A program made the translations under genes and the position numbers. Shown one piece after another: positions 56,989 through 64,000 of a stretch of DNA of 64,000 bases (position 1 is its first letter; the number at the start of each line of letters is the position of its first letter). The stretch is from positions 96,132,351 through 96,196,350 of the forward strand of contig CM063498.1 of assembly GCA_032207245.1 (NCBI GenBank), in the 5' to 3' direction. The notes beneath the pieces were generated by a model. That model was not told where the DNA came from. It was given only the letters and a program-made list of their open reading frames with translations, and ran no database searches. The DNA is from Pardosa pseudoannulata. Taxonomy: Eukaryota; Arthropoda; Arachnida; Araneae; Lycosidae.

Positions 56989-58561
56989 TGTCATGGTTTA
57001 AAATATTTTTGATATTCATTTTTAATAACTGGCAGGTTGTGTCTACATTATTTTAATCTATATAGTTTTGATTGTTATGTAACATTTTATTTACCATTTT
57101 TACGATGTTAGTATTTTTCATACAATTTAATGCTTAATGTCTTGCATTAATGCTTAACCCCTTGACGTGCAACGAAGAGATGGAGTTGTCATTCACTTCA
57201 TGTGCCATTGTAGACTTTGACGAGTCTACCACGCCTAAAGCTGTATTTGGCGGGTTCGTGCATTACTCAGTTTCTCCACTTTAGCATGATTTTGGTTTGT
57301 TTACAATGTTTATGAGGCCCACTCTCGTACCTTCTCAAAAGTACCAAAAGGAAAGTTGCATCCATAAATCAGTAAATCAAAAAGAAACACATTGAAATCA
57401 GTATAGCAGTAATCTTTCATACTGAATGTCATACTAGGCAGTATTTGACACTGATTAACTCAAATTTTATGACAAAATTTGAGTCAACTAAATGTTATAT
57501 AACAACCAAAACTCCAAAATTAAACATTATCTTTCTCAGCTTCTTAAAATAAGTGTTCAGTTGAACCAATTGGAATAGTATTTTCAGATTTCGTCATTCG
57601 TGTTTGAATTATGTTTTATATTATGCAATTTAGGCTTTCATGTCTTCATTGAAATCTAATCTGTATAATTTCTTTTTATGACATTTTAGATTATTGGAAT
57701 ATTGAATCTGATTTCTGCTTCATTTCACAATGCCTCAACTACCGAATAAGAAGCATAGCTCCTTAAGAAGAAACATCAAATATAAAAGTCCATAAAATGA
57801 ATAAGCTAAACATGGCGACCTCATTGGTAAACAGCTCAGTCTTCTGTAGAATGTAATCTTAGGCATTTGTTAAACCTTATTTATGTATATTTACATTAAA
57901 AATAAAACTACTCATTTTTAAAATTCAGTTTATTCATTACTTTTAGACTGTTTATGAAAGTTTTCCGGAAAGTTTAATCGGCAACGAACATGTTAAGAGC
58001 AGGTAGATAAGTGGTGTAATCTATATACATGTACCTTCATATTGACTAAAATCTATTTCTTGCAAAATTGAAGACTAATTAATATAACACTAGGCACTGA
58101 AGGTTGTCACCCATATTGGGTAGCACTGACGGACTTAAACATGAGGATTGATGAAATAAAATCTACTGTCGCAACAAATGACTGTTTGGATTAATATTAA
58201 AAGAAAATTTGCAGTGAAGTAGAGAGATAACAGAATAATCAAAGAAAACAGGCCTATAAAGAATCACTCATATTTCGTAGTTCATTAATTGTTTTGTTAG
58301 CAGGCGGAAAGTAAAGAAGATTGGGAGGGTACGATATATTGGAGGATAACTGTGCGAATTACATTTAAACACAACAAAACAAACCAAAAAATTGGCCTAT
58401 AAAAATTACAGTGAAATTTTGTCATGAGTCTTGAGCTCTGTTCCTAGAAAGTACTTATATAAATTAATCGGTATCACTTACAATCCATATAGTTTGAAAA
58501 ATGTTCTTATTCTACTGGTTGTCAGTATTATGTTACTATAAGTGCCGCCTGAACAAATAAA
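56989..58561. other. non-coding; possible third TTAA element
   Basis: TTAACCCCTTGACGTGCAAC at 57155 and the reverse CGGCAACGAACATGTTAA near 57977 could be decayed ends of another piggyBac-like element, with a GTAGACTTTGACGAGTCTAC palindrome inside the left end. The TIR match is weak. The rest is AT-rich, with no gene recognised. Confidence 0.35.
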
Positions 58562-59857
58562 AAAGAAATTAAACTAAGCGGATCAAACTAATTGTTCAGT
58601 AGACCCATGCAACAGAGTAGGCTAGAATGCCCAAACAGCCCTCCCTCCCTTAGTGTGCCGGTTATTTTATACTCTCTTTAGATCTCTGGTGGCAAGACAT
58701 AACACTAAAAAGAGCTCTCTATTGGTAAAAAAAAATACAATAGAAACTAAATGAATCAGACTGTTGAGAGACCCATGCTACAGAGTAGGCCCTCTATTAC
58801 ATATAAATCATACTGGACACCAGAGGGCTGAAGAAGGTATACTCTATTGGTAAAAAAAAATTACTAAATTAAACTAAACGGATCAAACTGTTCAGAGACC
58901 CATGCTACAGAGTAGGCTAGAATGTTCCCAACCCGCCCCCCCTTCGCGTGTAGTTTATTTTATACTTTCTTTAGACCTCTGGTGGCAAGACACAACACTA
59001 AAAAGCGACATCTATTGGTAAAAAAAAAAAAAATATCCCAAAGAAACTAAACGGATCAAACTGTTCAGAGACCCATGCAACAGACTAGGCTAGAATGTTC
59101 CCAACCCGCCCACCCTTCGCGTGTAGTTTATTTTATACTTTCTTTAGACCTCTAGTGGCAAGAGATGGCACTAAAAAGCGCCCTCTATATAACGAAGAGA
59201 AATTAAACAGATCGTTCAAAGACCTATGCAACAGAGTGAGCTGAAATGATCCCAACCCTCCCGCCCTTAGTGTGCAGGTTATTTTATACTTTTTTTAGGC
59301 CCCCTAGTGGCTAAAATGTTATAGATGGCGCTTTTTAGTGCTATTTCTTGCCACTAGAGGTCTAAAGAAAGTATAAAATAAACTACACGCGAAGGGAGGG
59401 CGGGTTGGGAACATTCTAGCCTACTCTGTTGCATGGGTCTCTGAACAGTTTGATCCGTTTAGTTTCTTTGGGAATTTTTTTTTTTACCAATAGATGTCGC
59501 TTTTTAGTGTTGTGTCTTGCCACCAGAGGTCTGAAGAAAGTATAAAATAAACTACACCCGAAGGGTGGGCGGTTTGGGAACATTCTAGCCTACTCTGTTG
59601 CATGGGTCTACTGAACAGTTTGATCCGTTTAGTTTAATTTGGTATTTTTTTTTTACCAATACAGTATACCTTCTTCAGCCCTCTGGTGTCCAGTATGATT
59701 TATATGTAATAGAGGACGCTTTTTAGTGTCATCTTTTGCCACTAGAGGCTTGAAGAAAGTATAAAATAAACTACACACCAAGGGAGGGCTGGTTGGGGCC
59801 ATTCTAACTACTCTGTTGCATGGGTCTTTGAGCAACTAGTTTGATCTACGTAGTTTT
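58562..59857. repeat. large inverted repeat made of ~170-bp tandem units
   Basis: Units on the left arm carry CAAACTGTTCAGAGACCCAT, GTAGTTTATTTTATACTTTC, TTTAGACCTCTGGTGGCAAG and ACTAAAAAGCG. From about 59320 the same text runs as its reverse complement (CGCTTTTTAGTG, GAAAGTATAAAATAAACTAC, ATGGGTCTCTGAACAGTTTG). The unique block TCATACTGGACACCAGAGGG (58808) is mirrored by CCCTCTGGTGTCCAGTATGA (59679), proving a true palindromic arrangement centred near 59255. Arms are about 550-640 bp, with a loop of about 120 bp that is itself a unit. Confidence 0.93.
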
Positions 59858-62441
59858 TTGTACCATTGGCGGTTATGTTTGTATTATACTGACCACCATG
59901 GAACTGATGAAAAATACGAAATAAGCAACGAAACAAATGCTCCACCTTACTGTGTTGCATATGCCTTATCATATATTTAGTCTTACTAATAGCATTAAAC
60001 GGAGGTTTGATAAAATATGGAATAAGCAACATATTAAGGGAGGGTTAATTGAGAATATTACACTTTACAATGTTGCATAGGCGCCTATCCTGTATGTAAT
60101 ACGTTTGGAATCCTAAAAGAGTCATAAAGAATAATTGTATTTAGTAAGTGCACAACAGTAGATGCCCCTTGTCAAGCAATGCATTCATTGATTCTCAATT
60201 TTCAGTACGTATCTTGATCGATTAAAAAGACTAGTTTGGCTAATTTAACAGTAGACATTTGAAATACTGTCAATACTAAAAACTTATGTTAGCCAAGTAT
60301 TAAACCTTTCTGTGGACACATATTTCTAAATATTTTAAAATTATCTGTAGTTAATATCTAAAACTTCTCATTTGCAGTATGTCACAATGATTAATAGTAG
60401 CTTTGACTGTAATATTTAGGAAATCTGTACGTGTGGAATAAATGTCTGTCGGGATTCTGAAATATTTTCCCTTTAAATTAAGATAAACTAAAGAAACTCC
60501 TGAAAATTTACATACATGCTACTACAAATGCTACGCAAAGTATTTTTCAAATTAGGACCAAAACATCCCCTACGGGCGTCAATTAAAAATAGTATTTGTA
60601 TTATGTACGCAAAAACTGTAAAAATGTTCACTAATAATAGACGAATATGCATCATACATTGTTAAATACATATTAAACACGTATCAAAATAATGTTGCAT
60701 AAGTTAAAAAAGTCGAAAATTTATTTCAAATGTATGTATAGAATGCTGAATATAAAAGCAATAGAGTTACAATAGTTTCACTTTCCTAATTCGTTTGAAC
60801 AGAGGTGCGACATTTCGGATCAACACAATTCTTTTTCTATACTGGCTTGTAAAACTGGGTTCAAAAGTTTTATCAAAATCTAAGAATAAAATTAAAATTA
60901 ATAAATCATTGATATTTAAAAATAATACAATCTTACTTTTATAGAGCTTAAGAGTAGTCTATAACATCAACTATAAAAAGATTGACCTTGGACTCGTTCA
61001 TTTCCAAATCCTTCATACTGTACACTTTGACAAAAATGATGCAACAAAATACCCTCCATTTACTTTTTGCAAATCATACCAACATTCTTTCAATAATATC
61101 TTCTATTCTCAGCTTTATTATTTCTAAACCATGACTTCCAGTTACAACTGAACGAAACAAACGTATTATATTTATTATCAGTGCTTTTTTCCCCTATCAA
61201 AAGCTGGAAGCTGACAAGCATTCAGAATAGATGAAAAGGAACTTACAAGCAAATAAAAGTCCATCTATATTACAGCCCGATGCCATATAATTACATTCTT
61301 ACAAATTACCTTGACTTTTTTAATTTAACTCCAGATTTACCAGGCAAGTTAAAATGATTAAGATTGCAATTGAATGTATATTTAAACTGACGTTACATCT
61401 ACAGTTAAAGCGGCATTCTATAGAATGCATTAATAATACTGAAATATTTTTCACATAAAATATTCAAATATTCATGAAAACGTAAAAGAATGAAATTATA
61501 ACTGATTAGTTGGTAGAGTAGAATTTAAAAACAGGTACGGTTGCAAAGAAGCTTCATAAGTTTAGTGACCACTGCTCTGGAATTTTGAAAAGCTTTCTTA
61601 AAACTATGTTCTCTGTCAAAACAAATAAGTTCGTAACATTTTAGAAAGCCAAATAAGTGTCAAACAGAAACTCTAAAATAGTTTAGGGAACTGAAATCCC
61701 CAAAGATGCTAATGGTGAGTACACAGTAGTGCAAATATCACTTTATAATTTAGAGCTTTAATAACATCATATGAATGATGCACGAATAATAATATGAATG
61801 ATGTTAATGAAGCACGTAATCATAAGTGGAAGAAAAACTTGCTGTATATAAGCAAAGTTGCAAGTTTTATTTAGTATTTAAATTAAAATAAGTACGTTTT
61901 ATAACATTTACAGTGCCAGTTTTGCTATTTTTGCTGGCTTGCCCTTTAGGCTTCTGCCAACGTGAAGTAATGCGAAGCTGTAAAAATACGAAGCTAACAA
62001 TATTATTTGCTAAAACTATAAATATACAGTAATAAATACTAAAAATATTACTTTATAAGAACTAATAAATTCTGTTACCAAAAATATTCGAGCTACAGGG
62101 AAATGAACGTAAACATACCACGTGATAAAATTCAGTTATAGTCACCGTGAAGTTCTTGGTTGTGGTCAGTATTAAAAAATATCAGAAAACCGTAGAGTTT
62201 TACAAAATACAAGGGCTGCTACTCACAACGATCATCTACACCACTAGATTATCTAATGACGTCACTAGAAGTGCATTTCGGCACTTTGGGTTATGTCGAA
62301 GGTGGGAAATTTTGATACTCTGGAGGGATTTTTCGTAGTAATGACGTAGCCAGTCAAAAAAATCGGCTATTCCGATCGTTTAGAGTCCCTGTGTGTAGTA
62401 GCCAAGAGGAAAATAGTAGTGTAAAAAAGTTGCTTAGACTA
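59858..62441. other. AT-rich non-coding stretch
   Basis: No gene, RNA or repeat recognised. Confidence 0.4.
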
Positions 62442-62576
62442 AGGGCCGGTCTTACCAAACTCGTTAAGCAGCTAACCGCGATTAACTCATGGCGCCAACC
62501 AGTGGTAGGAAGCAATTCTCCGTTTAAACACAGATTAATCGTGGTTAACGTTAAACGACTTTGGTGAGACAGGTCC
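62442..62576. mobile_element. palindromic MITE, copy 4
   Basis: Left AGGGCCGGTCTTACCAAACT, right TTAAACGACTTTGGTGAGAC. It shares CTAACCGCGATTAACTCATG with copy 3 at 51.8 kb. Confidence 0.88.
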
Positions 62577-62583
62577 TCATAGC

Positions 62584-63262
62584 CTTTAACACTTTGACTG
62601 CTACGCGCGTTTACAGTGAAATCTCCTTTAGGCTACGAGTACTGCTGTATATTCTGCTGGGTACTCACACCCATATTTTAATAATGTGAATCGCTAGTGA
62701 TCGCAAGAATCATCTCTCTCTCCGTTTGCTTCCACAGTATCATTTCTGTTTATTTGTGTTCATTACTGCGCATCTGTTTCTCGTCTCACCACTTTACACT
62801 TTCAGTTTGAATCTTTTTTGAGTAAAGATGGTTTGGTCTGAAGTGTTACGATCTACTTTTTACACACGAGGGCTAACGAGACCGGGACCTACAGCTTAAA
62901 GCCGATTCCGAACGGCTAGGAACTTTTTTAGTAAAGAGGATATAACTCAAAATCTTTACCCTAATTCGTTGAAATGTCGAAAAGGAAAATGGAAAACTTA
63001 TTTCTTGGTGAGTCAAATAGCAGTGAACAAACAAGGTTTTACGAGACTTGCAATAATTTTCTTAACAAACCATTTTCTTATTACTTTTATAACAATTCAA
63101 TAGTTTTGTTACTTCTTGTGAAATATCTTTTCAAGCACATAATAATATACTTCGGAAGAAGTCAAATAAGCCTCACCCCAATACGGGTGACGCAGCCCGA
63201 TCAGAAACTTTGCTGTCACCAGAATATGTCAACGTGCTAAACGGGAGGCGTAGCAGTTTTAT
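62584..63262 (+). mobile_element. probable piggyBac-like relic 3 (SINE inserted)
   Basis: Left end TTAACACTTTGACTGCTACG at 62584. A partial inverted match GGCGTAGCAGT lies near 63246. The + frame at 62974-63240 opens MSKRKMENLFLGESNSSE, in the style of piggyBac transposase starts, but has no later homology. A SINE-A fragment is inside. The right TTAA is not found, so the boundary is tentative. Confidence 0.45.
62829..62924 (-). repeat. SINE-A fragment (tail and body only)
   Basis: + strand GTTTGGTCTGAAGTGTTACG, GAGACCGGGACCTACAGC and GCCGATTCCGAACGGCTA match the reverse complement of the family; the tRNA head is missing. Confidence 0.9.
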
Positions 63263-64000
63263 TCGCAAATATACTAGATGTCTATAACTCGAGATAGGAA
63301 CATGAAAATTGCAGCAGTAAAAAAGAAGTAAAAAAAAAAGTTACACGTTAGTAGTCATACAGTTTCATATTCCATTAATACTGGAGAATCGAATTTTGAG
63401 ACAAATTTCATTATTTTAAAAATTTGTTGCTGTTGTGTCGTCCTGAAGTAGGGGTAGGCGAAGCCGTCAATGATACAGGCTGTACAACTGTTTACTCTGG
63501 ATTATATACTTTATTCGAGTGAATAATTTATGTACAGCTATGTACAGGTTTCAGTAGATTCTAAATCTTCAGAGATCTCGTGCTGAGATAACATAACACA
63601 ATTACGATGCGTGGGTACAGTGAAGCAAGTAATTTTCGAACACTGGAACAGTTTGCTAATTAGTGCCGGTTATCAACGCTGACACTATAACCTCCGGTCG
63701 GACGATCAGTATAGTCGGCTTCCACACTAAGGTTCAAACGCTCAGAGTGCGTATCACGCTGGAGTTCGTTGAGGCAACTCAGGATGCAAGACGATCCAAA
63801 ATGTGGGTAAGGGTCACTCTCATCGACCTACTTCTATGCACGAAGTAGAAAATGAGATCCCAAAGTCGAAAGTCGACTTCTTAGCAAAGCAGAGAGGCTG
63901 GTGGTCTCTAAAGCAAGAAAGCTCCAGAAATCGGAGAGACGAGTGGACTACTCTCGAGCTCCACAAAACAACTCCCAAGCAACTCTCAAGGAAAAGCCCC
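63263..64000. other. unidentified; G+C-richer from about 63430 to window end
   Basis: 63430-64000 differs in composition from the rest of the window. Short open frames (such as 61 codons at 63663) match nothing I know. It contains GTCGAAAGTCGAC near 63863 and TTATGTACAGCTATGTACAG near 63530. It may be an LTR or part of a retroelement continuing beyond the window. Confidence 0.3.

Noticed and set aside
57155..57994. Complete third piggyBac element
   Set aside because: Only the left end resembles the family; the inverted match at the right is weak and no transposase remnant was found.

Overview
The window is animal nuclear DNA: strongly AT-rich, gene-poor and repeat-rich, with one intron-split gene whose five introns all have GT-AG ends. 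Tc1-like, Tigger/pogo-like and piggyBac-like elements, an RTE-type LINE end and many tRNA-derived SINEs suggest an invertebrate, most likely an arthropod. A spider or other chelicerate is my guess from the repeat style; nothing in the window proves it.

The only gene I can support lies on the + strand, with coding exons at 17741-19194, 20073-20247, 21474-21636, 23897-24020, 27190-27367 and 30717-31262. The spliced reading frame is open throughout and gives 879 residues. It is a glycogenin: a GT8 glucosyltransferase domain at about residues 442-700, an acidic linker, and the C-terminal motif by which glycogenins bind glycogen synthase (W851 onward). Two things are unusual. About 440 low-complexity residues with two CxxC pairs precede the GT8 domain in the same exon. 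Also, two of the three expected Mn2+ ligands and several UDP-contact residues are replaced, while the acceptor tyrosine and the synthase-binding tail are kept. This suggests a scaffold-like or catalytically weak paralogue.

Layout. 1-776 is a tandem duplication and 2035-3485 a 204-bp tandem array. 4700-15100 holds scattered SINEs, a Tigger-like element, a decayed Tc1-like transposase split by a SINE, and TTAA-flanked MITEs. 17660-31473 is the glycogenin gene, whose introns carry SINEs, a TIR element and a LINE end. 31686-41000 holds more SINEs and MITEs. 42366-49952 is a 7.6-kb satellite of about 387-bp units with higher-order structure and a hitch-hiking SINE. 51439-51918 is a cluster of palindromic MITEs. 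55273-56988 holds two piggyBac relics that keep pieces of the transposase cysteine-rich tail. 58562-59857 is a large inverted repeat built from tandem units. 62442-64000 holds another MITE, a probable piggyBac relic and an unidentified sequence richer in G+C.

The SINE most abundant here (about 21 copies, box B GGTTCGAATCC) occurs across most of the window, including gene introns, the Tc1 relic and the satellite. No CRISPR array, operon, rRNA or convincing functional tRNA was seen. Repeat boundaries were read by eye and are approximate unless a target-site duplication is cited.
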